DNA of 64,000 nucleotides from Chrysomallon squamiferum (Eukaryota > Mollusca > Gastropoda > Neomphalida > Peltospiridae). The position numbers were made by a program, and so were the translations under genes. The stretch is taken from the NCBI GenBank assembly GCA_012295275.1, contig CM022671.1, forward strand, positions 18,179,456-18,243,455, written 5' to 3'. The notes beneath the pieces are model-generated. The model searched no databases. It saw only the letters and a list, made by a program, of their open reading frames with translations, and was not told where the DNA came from. Each line of letters starts with the position of its first letter. The stretch's first letter is position 1. Below, in pieces: positions 40,351 to 52,012 of the stretch.

Positions 40351-41165
40351 CGTAAGCTTAAAAACAGTTTTCTTTCAATTTATTAATATGTCCCTGAAAT
40401 TTAGCCAGGAATAAAATGTTAATGTGAAATACTCAGAAATTGTAACTTTCAGTTACTATGGAAATATATTTACATTTCTGCTACCGACACTGCTTTGAAT
40501 ACAGGAAATGAATCACTTTGGCTTTAGGCCTGTCATGTGCATTTGGAAAACCACAAAAATATCAACATTTACACTGCAATACAAAGTATTTGTTCCATGA
40601 ACTATTCCCAAAAAATCTAATGCTTTATTAATTTATACATTTTTGAGGTAATTTTGTGCTTTGTGCATAAGTTTGAATGCTAGTTTCTGTTTTTGTTGTT
40701 GCTGTGGGTTTTTTTAACTGATTTTTTGAAGTAATAATTTACATTCATTCAGATGCTAGTTGTATCAAGACACACTGAAACAAATCTAAACACACATATA
40801 CCTGGATAAAAATATATTAACAGACATGCATCAAAACAAAGCTAGTAAATATATCTCACACACACACACACACACAAGTATGTCAGGAAGGAACATTTGA
40901 TGATGTCCCAGCACGAAAAGCAGATCAGCTTTATGGATTCTGATGGAACAGTGATTATCATATCACACAGACAGATATAGGCATGGACATACACATATCA
41001 CGCATATTCATGGACATATTCATCCACAAACATACACACAATGATATACACAAGCATGCATGCATGTGCTCAAACACACACACACACACACACATAAATG
41101 CATAAATGCATACATATAATATACAATATATAATACATAAATAACAGATAAGATAAGAAGCCTAC
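40351..41165 (-). other. DNA immediately 3' of IPPK exon 6 (likely intron 6)
   Basis: It starts with the donor GTAGGC on the minus strand at 41165-41160. It holds CA runs near 40857-40876 and 41075-41094 and an ATGCATGC tract near 41056-41066. No downstream IPPK exon was recognised here. Confidence 0.5.
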
Positions 41166-41261
41166 CTTCAGTCGTTGATGCATACAGAACTTGCACACTT
41201 GATTCTTTACAGGACACACCCCATCATGCTGCTGGTAGTGAGGCAAAAAAGCCTTTTTAGG
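41166..41261 (-). CDS. IPPK: IPPK exon 6 (codons 156-187)
   Basis: Acceptor GTTTCAG, donor GTAGGC, 96 nt, phase 0-0. Encodes PKKAFLPHYQQHDGVCPVKN then QVCKFCMHQRLK. It follows a 2.1-kb intron. C178, C181 and H183 form a CxxCxH cluster. Confidence 0.92.
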
Positions 41262-44112
41262 CTGAAACAAACAATTTAAAAAAATGTGTGTTGTGTGTGC
41301 ATGTTTATATATCCACACACTTTGTGTTTTGTTTGTTTATATATATATATATATATCTTTCTATATTTTTTAAACAAATTTAGTATGTCTTCTTTCTTTC
41401 TTTGCTTTTAACATAACCATACAGTTTCAGTAATTATAAATATTAAATATAGTTTCAATTATTTAAACAATTTAATACATCTTCAATTTGTTTGAGTTTT
41501 TTAACAGTTTAAATATAGTTTTAACTTTGTTTACAAATTCAATATATATATATACATTATTTTTTAACATATTATGTAAACAGTTTCAATTTCTTAAATA
41601 TGTTAAATAAATACTTTCAATTATTTTAATTTATTAGATAAATAGTTTCTAATTACTTTCACATTTAATAAAGTTTCAATTACTTTGATATATTAAATAA
41701 ACAGTTTCAGATATTTTAGCACAATAAAAGAAATTAAAAATACAAATAATAAATGCTATAAAATGCAAAATTAAAGCAACAAATAATATTCCATTTCTAT
41801 TTTTCTGTTTCTTTCATGGCGTATTGGATGTCTAAAAATAACAGGCTGCTTTGTTTGTGTAGACCAAAAATCGTAATTGATGTCTTGAGTATTTGAATAA
41901 GAAAAACAGATTTTGTTTAATATTTTTTATATAAAAACATTGATAATCAAAACTAAAATATTCTTTAAAAAACCAATATAATCAGAATTGAAGTATCTTT
42001 TGGGGTTTTTTTTTCCTTTTTCTGTTTTATTATATTTTGTTTTTTCACTCAACAAGATGAAATAAATGCTTTTCTAAATAAAATGCATTAAACCCGAAAG
42101 CTCATAAATATTCATATTCTAAAAACTTGGTTCACGTCTTAACAAAGGCTTGTTTTTCTTTGCCAGTCCTCAGATTACTATTTTTTTTAATTTTTATTAT
42201 TTTTTAAAACTAATGACTTTTCTTTGTCTTTTAAGTTGTTAATGAAAATATTATATAACATGTTTACATAGCATTGATACTTCAATTTTGATTATATTTT
42301 TATTCCTGTTTTATAAAATTCTTTAATATAAATTGTTTCTACAGTATAAATATAACAGTCACCTGTTTTATATTACATTACAGCTGTCATAAGAATTGTA
42401 ATATTACAAATATTTGAATGATACTGTTGCCATGGCTTTGTATCTTGCAGGCTGTATCTTATTTGATTCCTGGGACTAGAAATACTCAAACTAAAAATGC
42501 CTCTGTACAAACTGTTTTGTTTGCGAATCCTCAGATCACTATTTTTTAAATTTCAATTCTTTTTTAAAACTAAAGATTTTTCTTTGTCTTTTAAGTTGTT
42601 AATGAAAATATTATATCTCATGTTTACATATCATTGATACTTTGAATTTTATTATATTTTTATTCCTGTTTTATAAAATTACTTTAATATAAATGTTTCC
42701 TTCAGTTTAAATATAACAGTTCACCTGTTCTTTATTACTTTACAGCTGCTGAAAAAATTGTAATATTACAAATATTTGTAACAGTGATGATACTGTTGCC
42801 ATGGCTTTGAAACTTGCAGGCTGTTTCCTATTGGTTTCCTGGGACTAGAAATACTCAAATTAGAAATGCCTCTGTTCAAACTGTTTTTATCCGACTTCTT
42901 ATATGTTTCTTTGAAATCCGCCTTTTAAATATTATTTAAATAAAAAGAACTGAACAAAGTACCCAAAACAAAAAAGCAAAACTTTAGGTCTACAAATAAT
43001 AAATCTATGCATTAAAAAGAAAGGTAATGTTGTTATGCAAACTTTTCTTTGAAACTGGCCATTTTGTGACTCAAGAAACAAGAAAAAAAATAATGATACA
43101 GGCATATAAACTATCCAAAAGAATGGATGTTCTTATGCAAACCTTTTCTTGAAATCACCCATTTTGACATCAAATATAATGATGCAGGTGTTTAAAAGAT
43201 CTTAAAAAAAATGGAAATGTGATAGATAGCACTAGCTGGATTGGTAAAAAAAAAAAACCCAGAAGCACTGAACAGGACTGATCCTGTAACCTGATATACC
43301 TCAGTCTGGTATTCTTGCCACACTGCTCTAGTAGTTCACTGTTTTCACTGAATAAATAAATAAATAAATAGCTGTGTACCTTTATCTCAATGCTGATTGT
43401 TGTACAGTGGTGGTCCTTGTTGCACTCAAGAATGTCGGGGCTCTGAGAAACAAAACACACATCCGGTAGAACCATTGCAGATCTCGCAACGCTGTCAAGA
43501 ACATCAGGACTTGTATTCTTTCGATGAACTGCAAAAACAAAATGTGTTGATTAACAAATGAACTACTGAATCATTAAATGAATGTAAAAGATGATCTAAT
43601 GATGGAAAGCTTCTTTTAATTATCTCTAAACATGTTTATATTAAAAGTTATTAAAATACAGTGTGACCAATTTAATGCCAATCCTTTATTTTTTTTTTTT
43701 ACAGTCAACTTTCATTCAAGTACCATCTCCATCTCTTTATAAATCTCTTGATTGTCTGTCACCTCTCAGTCTGCCTTCCACAAAACACAGTGTCAAACAT
43801 AATTTCATTTAGCTTTTATAATCCACCAACAATTTGTTCAGCAGTAATTAAGCTCTTGACTGATAAAAGAAAAACACCTAAACTAAACACCAATTCTCCA
43901 GCACAGGTTCTCTGCTTTGTTTCCAAAGTCAGTCTTCCATGTTAAATAATAATTAAATATGTGTTGTGCCACTGCTGAAAAGTTTTAATTTAATTTTGTT
44001 TATATGCTTTCAATGAGTATGTATGTATGTACATTAGCTTCAGAATTCAAGAATTTATTTAACCTTAATAAAACTTTGTTACAAGAAATACATTGAAAAT
44101 ACATTAAAATAC

Positions 44113-44143
<31 letters not shown>

Positions 44144-46641
44144 CAATAACAAAAATTATAATAGTAATAGTATTATTAACAATAATGATGATGATGATGA
44201 TAATAATAATAAGAAGAAGAAGACGAAAAAAAAAGAACAATAACAATAATAATTGCGATATTATCAAATAATGATATTAAAAGAAACAAAATAATGATGC
44301 ATGCTACAAACCACATTCAAAAAAAATATTAAATAGATATTATTATTTAATAAATATTTGTAAATTTAATTAATAAAACAATTATCTTTCTTCTTTTCTT
44401 TTCTTTCTTTCTTTTTTTCTTGTTTGTTTGTTTTAGTGTTTTTTTCATTCAGGTCAAATATAAACCCAGTGTCTTGTATACACACACATGCATGCATGCA
44501 TGCATGCATATACACACATACAATTGTAATTACCTGGTCTGGAATCAGCCACTGCTGGTTGGACTTTCCTGACAAAATTTTCTTCTATGGCTGTCAGCTC
44601 CTGCAAAATAAACAAACAAATAAAATAATTCTAGACAGTGACTGAGAATTTAAAATAAAATAAATGAAGTAAATACAATCAGCATAACCCAGTACCACTT
44701 AAAACTACTTTAAAATATCTATTTCAAAATATAATATAGATAAAAAAATACAATAAAATAATAAAAATTAAAAATAACTAATATTTTAATATTATTTATT
44801 TTTCTTTGTACACAGTCACTACATGAAAATAAAAAATAAAAAATGCTTTTGTGTTAATTGTTGATTACTATTAATGGTTGTAAGCAATCTTTCACACTGC
44901 TTTAATCCAAGAGTCACATTTTTATCAAAGGTTTTTGAAAACAAAAAGCTTTTAAACAACATGAAACATATAAAGATAATTATATTAAAACTGACAAAAA
45001 GACAGAGAAATGGAAATGTAAAATTATTTTGCAATCATTTTAATTCTTTTATTTGTGTTTCGGATTATATACTTACAGGAGAATCCACATATTCTGCAGA
45101 GAGCAGTGGTTGCATTATGTTCTTAACATAGTCAACTATATGTCTTAAAGCAGCATCAATCAGTTCTCGTTTTGACTGTTGAAAATAATTAATATTATTA
45201 TCATTAAATGCTAAATATATAAATTTAATATTTGTGATAAAAATAAAACTGTATACCAAACCTGCATTTGAAAATTTATCTAGTTATTTCAAATCTGAAT
45301 TATGTGGACTGTAGAATTAATATTAACAAATACAAATATGTAGATGTAACAGAAGTTAAATGTTAATATTTTATACTGAATTACTTATTCCATCTGTCTT
45401 TCTTTTTAATTTTTTATTATAATAAAATCTATTATATAATGAATTACATTTTTTTACATCAAACAGTATGAACACTATGACATGACATTATGGGTGTGGT
45501 AGGTGAATGCTGCTGCATACCCACCAAAGATGATAAATTCATGATAAATATCTCTCAGTAATATAATTATGGATAATAATGTGAAACTAATTTGTTACAT
45601 TTTAAGTTCATATACACCCATGGGTGATATTATTTTTTCTGGTCCCCATTATGAAAATATGTCACATTTGTTCTCAGATAGGAAACCACACCCTACTGCT
45701 AGATCTATCATGACAACACATAGTAAATCAAACACAAACTTGCTGGATCCTGTAATCTTATTTTAAATATAATACATGTCCAAACTTACAACAAAAGAGT
45801 CTTGATTAAGCCTCTGGGTAAAATACTTCTTAACCAGGCGGTACACTTTTCGATTCTAAAGATGGAGATAAAGAGAAAAAGAGTGCTTTAATACAATTAT
45901 TAAAATAACTGGAAAAAAAATTAATAATAATAAAAAAAAAAAAAAAAATGAGAGAACCTGTCAATAAACACTGTCAATATTAATGGATTTTGGGCAAAAA
46001 TAAATAGATATAAATACTGCATTATTTATCTGCTTTAATGCACATGACAGGTAAAGTAAAGTTTAGCAATATAATTATGTAATTAGGTGACTGAATTTTT
46101 AAAATCTCTTTAATTATTATAACTCATTGGATGTATGACAACTGTTTAATATTAATAACAAGACTGGTTAACATTTATTATAAATATATCATTCATATAA
46201 CATAAATGAGGTATTATTCCAATAATATCAGGTAAGATATAACTTATAAGCTATAACCTAGTCTTTAAATTTAATCTGCTGATTTATTGAAATAAAAACT
46301 ATGTGGAGGTTTTTAATTTGTTTCTTTTTAATATATACAGTTGTATTCACGGAAATAAATATAAAGATTCAATGTATTATTACTGTATCGAAATTCTACT
46401 GGTATTATCATGATTATTATATTTCCTAATTCACATTTCTCGACAAAACAAATCAAAACAAAAATCAGTTATACTGTGATCAGCTGAAATTAATTTTTAT
46501 AAAAAAGGTGACCGGCTAAGCACAATTTTCTCCCCTATTTATTTATGTAATACACACCTGAGGATCAGCGACGACGAGGGCGCAGTTTCCTTCGCCTCTA
46601 TAATGCCAGTCAACATCGTTCCCCAGCATGGGCCGCGCCAT
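41166..46641 (-). CDS. IPPK: Inositol-pentakisphosphate 2-kinase (IP5 2-kinase), 5' six exons
   Basis: Enzyme that phosphorylates Ins(1,3,4,5,6)P5 at the 2-position to make InsP6. Six GT-AG exons on the minus strand join in frame to 187 codons: 46641-46558, 45855-45790, 45175-45077, 44600-44534, 43528-43380 and 41261-41166. Family hallmarks are the N-terminal nucleotide-binding loop YRGEGN (residues 14-19, followed by CALV), the EIKPKK motif (153-158, preceded by TTISI) and the CKFCMHQRLK segment (178-187). Full-length animal IPPK is roughly 450-500 residues, so the C-lobe half is missing. I could not find further exons in the 41 kb to the left; they are either unrecognised or outside the window. 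The start is chosen because ATG at 46641 gives an N-terminus of the usual length and sits in a TISU/YY1-like context. CpG-poor DNA spans the gene. Confidence 0.9.
41395..41715. repeat. Degenerate minisatellite in IPPK intron 5, about 45-55 bp unit
   Basis: Recurring ACAGTTTCAATTA-TTTAA and ATTAAATAAA blocks, about six copies. It lies just inside the acceptor side of intron 5. Confidence 0.6.
42150..42890. repeat. Direct tandem duplication, 361 bp unit, in IPPK intron 5
   Basis: Two head-to-tail copies (about 42150-42515 and 42516-42890). Shared words include CTCAGAT-ACTATTTTTT, TTTTCTTTGTCTTTTAAGTT, ATTATATTTTTATTCCTGTT, GATACTGTTGCCATGGCTTT, and CCTGGGACTAGAAATACTCA followed by AATGCCTCTGT. 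The copies look highly similar, so the duplication is probably fairly recent. Confidence 0.88.
43025..43200. repeat. Tandem duplication, about 99 bp unit, in IPPK intron 5
   Basis: TTATGCAAAC-TTTTCTTGAAA, CCATTTTG, AATAATGAT-CAGG blocks occur twice, starting near 43034 and 43133. The array is 180 bp from the exon 5 donor. Confidence 0.7.
43380..43528 (-). CDS. IPPK: IPPK exon 5 (codons 106-155)
   Basis: Acceptor TTTTTGCAG, donor GTACAC, 149 nt. The split codon 106 reads Val. It contains AMVLPDVCFV and ends ...CTTISIEIK, the first half of the family's EIKPK motif. Exon 6 supplies the PKK directly after the splice. Confidence 0.9.
43529..44533 (-). other. IPPK intron 4
   Basis: A 1.0-kb GT-AG intron. 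It contains (AAT)n/(GAT)n at about 44116-44220, a T-rich pyrimidine tract near 44388-44420 and (CATG)n at about 44487-44508. The plus frame 43748-43945 in it is not supported as a gene. Confidence 0.75.
44534..44600 (-). CDS. IPPK: IPPK exon 4 (codons 84-105 plus one base)
   Basis: Acceptor TTTGCAG, donor GTAATT, 67 nt; leaves one base (G) of codon 106. Encodes ELTAIEENFVRKVQPAVADS then RP. An ATG-C/CATGCATG tract lies in the intron just beyond the donor. Confidence 0.85.
45077..45175 (-). CDS. IPPK: IPPK exon 3 (codons 51-83)
   Basis: Acceptor CAACAG, donor GTAAGT, 99 nt, phase 0-0. Encodes SKRELIDAALRHIVDYVKNI continuing MQPLLSAEYVDSP. This corresponds to the family's alpha-helical N-lobe segment ending in a YV-type motif. 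Confidence 0.88.
45790..45855 (-). CDS. IPPK: IPPK exon 2 (codons 29-50)
   Basis: Acceptor TTTAG, donor GTAAGT, 66 nt, phase 0 at both ends. Encodes NRKVYRLVKKYFTQRLNQDS plus FV. Because it is phase 0-0 and a multiple of three, it could be skipped or duplicated without shifting the frame. A mutated inverted copy lies at 50366-50581. Confidence 0.85.
45856..46557 (-). other. IPPK intron 1
   Basis: A 702-bp GT-AG intron, AT-rich, with poly(A) near 45931-45948. CpG density falls abruptly from exon 1 into this intron. Confidence 0.8.
46558..46641 (-). CDS. IPPK: IPPK exon 1 (codons 1-28)
   Basis: Reads MARPMLGNDVDW then HYRGEGNCALVVADPQ, ending in CAG before the donor GTGTGT. It contains the glycine-rich ATP-binding loop G16-E17-G18-N19. 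The CpG content is high (about nine in 84 bases), unlike the downstream exons. The exon ends in phase 0. Confidence 0.9.
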
Positions 46642-46645
46642 CTTG
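46634..46645 (-). promoter_or_regulatory. TISU/YY1-like element over the IPPK start codon
   Basis: The minus strand reads CAAGATGGCGCG around the ATG. This matches the vertebrate TISU consensus (S-A-A-S-ATG-GCGGC) at ten of twelve positions and also the YY1 core AAGATGGCG. Such sites mark genes with very short 5' UTRs, so transcription may start only tens of bases upstream, near 46650-46700. Confidence 0.5.
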
Positions 46646-47542
46646 GCTAACGTTTTCCTTTCTTTTACGAGACAGGAGAGTTCCAATTCCGCTATAGCGT
46701 GAATCACTGGAAAATAGCATAATCCTAATGAAACAAACGAAAAATATTTTCAAGTGTATATTAGAATATTTTTATAATTATATTATATATTTATATATTT
46801 TATCCATCATTAATATTTTCTTTATACAAAGGAAATTTCAGTTATTATATTTCTAAAACAATTAATTTTTTTAAAGAGAAAGAATTATAATAAATCATTG
46901 TTTGAACAATACTGAGATGTTTTATCTTATACATTTTGAATCACAAACATAAAGGAATAAAAAATAAAAATAAAAGATACGAACAGACAGTACATGACTA
47001 TAACATTTATCGATTTATTTAAAACACAATTATCGCTTTAAAAATTTGTTTTAATGTGTGTCGAAGACAGATGTTACATTAATAAAACTGTATTAAACAA
47101 AAATGATAACAATCTAATAATTATATTATATAATTTAATTTCACTTTTGCATAGTATCATACATTAATAAATAATAATAATAATAATGTGTTTTTCCCCT
47201 TTTTTATCCTTTTTCAGCAAATGAAATATAAAAGTTTGCATATTTGATATTAAATTTTACGCATTAGCAATGCTAATACACATATAAAACTATATCTAAA
47301 TTATGATCGAATGCTTAAATCGTCGAAATGCATAAACACGAATGTTGACAGAAACGTATAAAAACACGTATTCGCAAAACTATATACACCTATATTCGTA
47401 AACACGCCACTGATCATTATGCCAAAAATCTAAATATGACTGTGTGGAATTTTACAGTTCATCAGCGAAATAATAAAGAGTTTAATTAAGTGGTAAGAGT
47501 ATGTGAGCCACGCGTAGTAAATTAAAGAACGTATACAGAACA

Positions 47543-47547
<5 letters not shown>

Positions 47548-47635
<88 letters not shown>
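47548..47635. repeat. (TC)n microsatellite, 88 bp
   Basis: Uninterrupted TC dinucleotides. It is complementary to the GA tract at 48502-48596. Confidence 0.97.
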
Positions 47636-47638
<3 letters not shown>

Positions 47639-48496
47639 AATTATCCACAGGGTTATTATTGGTTAAAATATTGTAAACGTTTCAACCAACTTCTGCCTGA
47701 TATTAGAAACAAGCAAAAACAATAAGAAAAAATTACGATTATGAAAGTATCAACATGCACAATAATATACTTATGTAATATATTATCATTTTTTAAATTT
47801 ATTATTATTCTTAATTTCTTATGAACTGCATAAAAAAAACCATTTGAATTTCATATGTATATAAAGGGTCTAAATATGTGTGGTGAATATATTATGTATA
47901 TTTATATTGTGTACGTGCAGATGTCCATATTCATTGTTCTTGTATATGATGCGTGTAATTGTGTACATACATATTGCGTGTGTGTGTGCATGTGCGTGGA
48001 TGTGTTTGTATGTGTATATGGACACGTAGACATACAAATTAGGTCAGACGATGGCTTATAAATTTACTCCTATTTAGACACTGCAACTCTTTTGGATGAC
48101 GGCTTGAAAAGATTAACAAGATACGATCCCCATGTCTCCGAGTTATCTTTACCCCCAGATCATAACTAATACAATTCATTATAATAACATATAATTATTT
48201 TTACCTGTTCATAAAATAAATGAATGCCAAATATAATATTCCAGAATGTGAAGGTACATCACATCATACGAGCTGTTAAAATAGTCAAGTCTCTCTGACC
48301 CTGCTTATATAATAAAGTGCATGAAATATAACACGTCTGTGGTGACAAGCAACGAGAGTGTCTAACACTATAATACCTTAAAACATATGTATATATATAT
48401 ATTCATAAATGTTAATTATATTTGTATAATATATATGGGATTGTGTTTATGTATGTGTCTGTGTGCCTGTGTGTATATGTGTGGTGTGTATGTATG

Positions 48497-48598
<102 letters not shown>

Positions 48599-48787
48599 AG
48601 TTGTGTTTGTTTTTTTTATAATTTTTACATTTATATGGCGCCGTATATATAATTATGAATCGTACAGATAATGACAGAGCAATGACAATTTGCAACAGGA
48701 GATCTATACACACATACCCATAGACAGGAAAATCAGCAGTGGAGCACTGGGGAGAGAGAAATTTAATTCGTTTTCTTGTTGTTATTG

Positions 48788-48819
<32 letters not shown>

Positions 48820-49083
48820 TTATTTACTATTTTTTGCTCTGTATTTTTAATTCTGCCCATTACCTGCAGAATGTTGTAATAAATACACAAATAAACACAT
48901 ACACAGACGAATAGAAAGAAAAAAGAAAGAAAGAAAAGAATGTGAAAACTATTGAGTACCAACAAATAAACAAGGGCAACTAAGTAAATTCTTAACTACA
49001 GGAAATAATATGTTTGTCTAAATAGTTACTTCTCTTAACGAATCGTAAACATCTGCGTACGTGCATCCAGGGGAGCGTCACTA

Positions 49084-49085
<2 letters not shown>

Positions 49086-49135
<50 letters not shown>
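49086..49135. repeat. (GT)n microsatellite, 50 bp
   Basis: Uninterrupted GT dinucleotides, just left of the CpG-rich cluster. Confidence 0.97.
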
Positions 49136-49138
<3 letters not shown>

Positions 49139-49302
49139 GGCCATCTCCCAAACTTAATTTTCACATTATAATACCATAGTAAATTCCAGCCTTTAATATG
49201 TGTCGAATTTACATAATTTTATATCTAACATTACGTCATTTTTTGAAACAAATTTGTAAATGGTGCAATAAACTCTAATAATAAAAATAATAATAATAAT
49301 AA

Positions 49303-49337
<35 letters not shown>

Positions 49338-49489
49338 GAATATGCATAGGACCATCCTTTGCATGTATGGATCTTTAAATAAATGATCTCAAACACTGAT
49401 GGAAAGATAAACTACGAACAGGTGCGATATGGGTCAGCGTGCAATATCAATTCTAACACTGACATGACTATGAAAATTAAATTAAGAAG

Positions 49490-49990
49490 AAAAAAAAAGA
49501 GCAACACCGTGACACCATTATGAGCCCGCAACAATAAACATGTTTACTCTGTTTTCGGTTAACCGCGATAACACTGGCTTGCGAGATTATGTAAGCACCT
49601 CAAGTCTACTTCGGCTCAGTCTGTGACCTCAACTCAAGATGCGTCACGAATTTTCAGCCAATCGATTCTTGTTTCTATGGCTTGTTTACGCCAAACTGCG
49701 TCATAACCGGATCGTTTCTCTTTAGATCGCTACGCCTTCTGGAGAATGATTAACGATAGGACGAATTCAGCACTTGGAATCGCGTAGGTGTAGCGTTTAA
49801 TTACGTACGTTGCTGAATGCGGTTATTCGCGGTTCACTCTCCGGCCATCGGTTCGGTGTAGATTTGTTTTGCTATATCTCGGATATCATCGATTTTTCTT
49901 CCTTGCAAACCCACCTACGTGCCAGTCGCTCAACATGAAAGCTATTGAAAATATCGATCATCTGGTTATTTTCTCCGCATTAAAAAATAA
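49490..49990. promoter_or_regulatory. CpG-rich cluster, candidate promoter
   Basis: About 35 CpGs in 500 bp by eye, the densest in the window, with CCAAT-like GCCAATCG near 49658, GGTTAACC at about 49557-49564, ACGTACGT at about 49803-49810 and ATATCGAT words. There is no significant open frame; the only ATG-initiated frame of note is 22 codons at 49935. It could be an alternative IPPK promoter (minus), the start of an unseen plus-strand transcript, or a free-standing enhancer. Confidence 0.4.
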
Positions 49991-50176
49991 ACTAGTGATA
50001 TGAAGCTAGTTCAGTAATTAACGACACATAACACATCGTTTTATTTATTTATTTACATTCACTGCTTGAGAGAGCATAAGGAAAACGGAAAATTGGGTCG
50101 TTGTCCCTCTCCATCTACTCACACACATATACCTATCTCCTGTTTATTCTCATAAACACACACGCACAGACACACA

Positions 50177-50184
<8 letters not shown>

Positions 50185-50265
<81 letters not shown>
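50185..50265. repeat. (GA)n microsatellite, 81 bp
   Basis: Uninterrupted GA dinucleotides ending about 100 bp before the inverted IPPK exon-2 copy. Confidence 0.97.
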
Positions 50266-50271
<6 letters not shown>

Positions 50272-50365
50272 GGTATTCAGTTTGTCAGATTCCAAACATG
50301 AAAATATACGTTTCACAGTGCATCGCTTTTTGTGTGTTTTTTTTTTTTTTTTTTTTTTTAAAAAA

Positions 50366-50581
50366 TGTATTAAAGCACTCTTTTTCTCTTTACCTCTGTA
50401 TTTAGAATCGAAAGTGTGCCGCCTGGTTAAGAAGTATTTTACTGAGAGGCTAAATGAAGACTTGCTGTAAATTGGGAACATGTATTATATTTAAGATAAG
50501 ATTACAGCATCCAGCAAGTTTGTGGTTGATTTATTGTCATGTCGTGATAGGGTGTGCTTTTCTGTCTCAGAATAAATGTAC
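50366..50581 (+). pseudogene. Inverted partial duplicate of IPPK exon 2 with flanking intron
   Basis: On the plus strand this matches the minus-strand segment 45895-45663: the end of intron 1 (TTAAAGCACTCTTTTTCTCT), all of exon 2, and about 130 bp of intron 2 (CATGTATTATATTTAA, ATAAGATTACAG, ATCCAGCAAGTTTGTG). The exon copy starts AATCGAAAGTGT where the gene has AATCGAAAAGTGT, a one-base deletion that shifts the frame. Past that point it encodes CRLVKKYFTERLNEDLL and then a stop. The GTAAGT donor is altered to GTAAAT. It lies in opposite orientation upstream of the gene, with no other IPPK exon nearby. Because intron is included, it arose by DNA duplication, not retroposition. Confidence 0.85.
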
Positions 50582-51680
50582 AAGGATAACATGAGCAGTA
50601 ATGCGTACACGGTCGTCATATCAAATGTTCTTCATTCTTCTGTGATTACATAACGCACAACAAATCAAAATAATCAAAATTAGTTTCACACACTTGTTCG
50701 AAATCCGATAGGTAATCGTGGTTACGAAATTTCAAGTTCACATACCTCATACCTGTCTGGGTGAAAAACGGATGCAATTCACTGATCCCCATTTGAATGA
50801 TAAAACCGCATTTTCATTTTGATACGCATACCCCAACCTGGATATTATTAGCTCATAACCTGTATTTTACACACCACTGGACGACTTTACCTTGTAACTT
50901 GAGCCTCTCCCGCATAAAGATAGCTCTGTTCTCTGAGGAAGCTGTGTGTGATAAATGAGTTAAAATGAAACTACAGCAAAGTCCGAAGTCGACGAGCAGA
51001 AACTAACATATTTAAAGACGACCATATATCCCTGTACGTGATTATTGTGAGAGAAGGAATGTGTTACGTGGAAAAACATGTCGTTTTATTATGGGAAATT
51101 AAAATGTACAGTCATTTATACAGACCGTGTGATGGGGAAGAAGAAAGTAGAAACATATCTGCTACGTTATTATACTAATCACATGCAGACACACACATAT
51201 ACAAACTTATATGTGTGTGTGTGTGTGTGTGTTTGCGTTCGTGTGTATATAATTGTTTTTACTTAAACTCCTATATATACCTACCTACATACATTCATAC
51301 ATAAAAACATATATATATATATATATATACACACATCACACAAGGATGAAATGAAATGAAAAAAACTTAACGTACTAATCAGAACAAGCTGTTGTGAAGC
51401 ACGTCTCACAAGGATAATATGAGCAGTATATATATATATTAGTAGTAGTAGTAGTAGTAGTAGTATTGTTGTTGTTGTTACAAGGAAGTATTATTTCATA
51501 AATAATAGCCTGTAATTATAATCATCATACAACCGGAGGGGGGAATTAAGAAAAAAAAAAAAAAAAAAAAAAACAATCTTAAGTGGGTTTAATTTGCATG
51601 TGGAAAGCAGATACACCGCTTTTAGCCGTGAGATATTATGTGTTTTTACATCACTAATTACACATTGTTTCCCCTTTCTC

Positions 51681-51688
51681 TGACGTCA
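51681..51688. promoter_or_regulatory. Perfect CRE palindrome TGACGTCA
   Basis: An eight-base full CREB/ATF site in a moderately GC-rich stretch (51600-51860). It is isolated from any recognised gene start. Possibly part of a distal element or of an unrecognised transcript's promoter. Confidence 0.4.
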
Positions 51689-51949
51689 CTGCTCTGTTCA
51701 AGTTTACTGTGATTTGACAGTGTTGGTTTTCTCAGTGTCTTGGCGGCAAGTTCACACAAGAAGCAGAAAACTAACGAGGAACAATGGTTCGCAGACTGGT
51801 CCAAGCTAGCATGGTTTGAACAATGAACAATCGTTAACCTTCGGATACTGTTATACCAAACAACAAATAAAGAGCAGATTAAATAATTACACTACAACTC
51901 TTACCCAGTATGACAACAGCCACCACTACCATAACAACAAGAACAACAC

Positions 51950-51950
<1 letters not shown>

Positions 51951-52011
<61 letters not shown>
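51951..52011. repeat. (AAT)n microsatellite
   Basis: About 20 uninterrupted TAA units, flanked by AAC/AGC units. Confidence 0.95.

Positions 52012-52012
<1 letters not shown>

Noticed and set aside
50270-50470. Possible working alternative IPPK exon on the plus strand
   Set aside because: Opposite strand to the gene, frameshifted by one base, followed by an in-frame stop and with a weakened donor.
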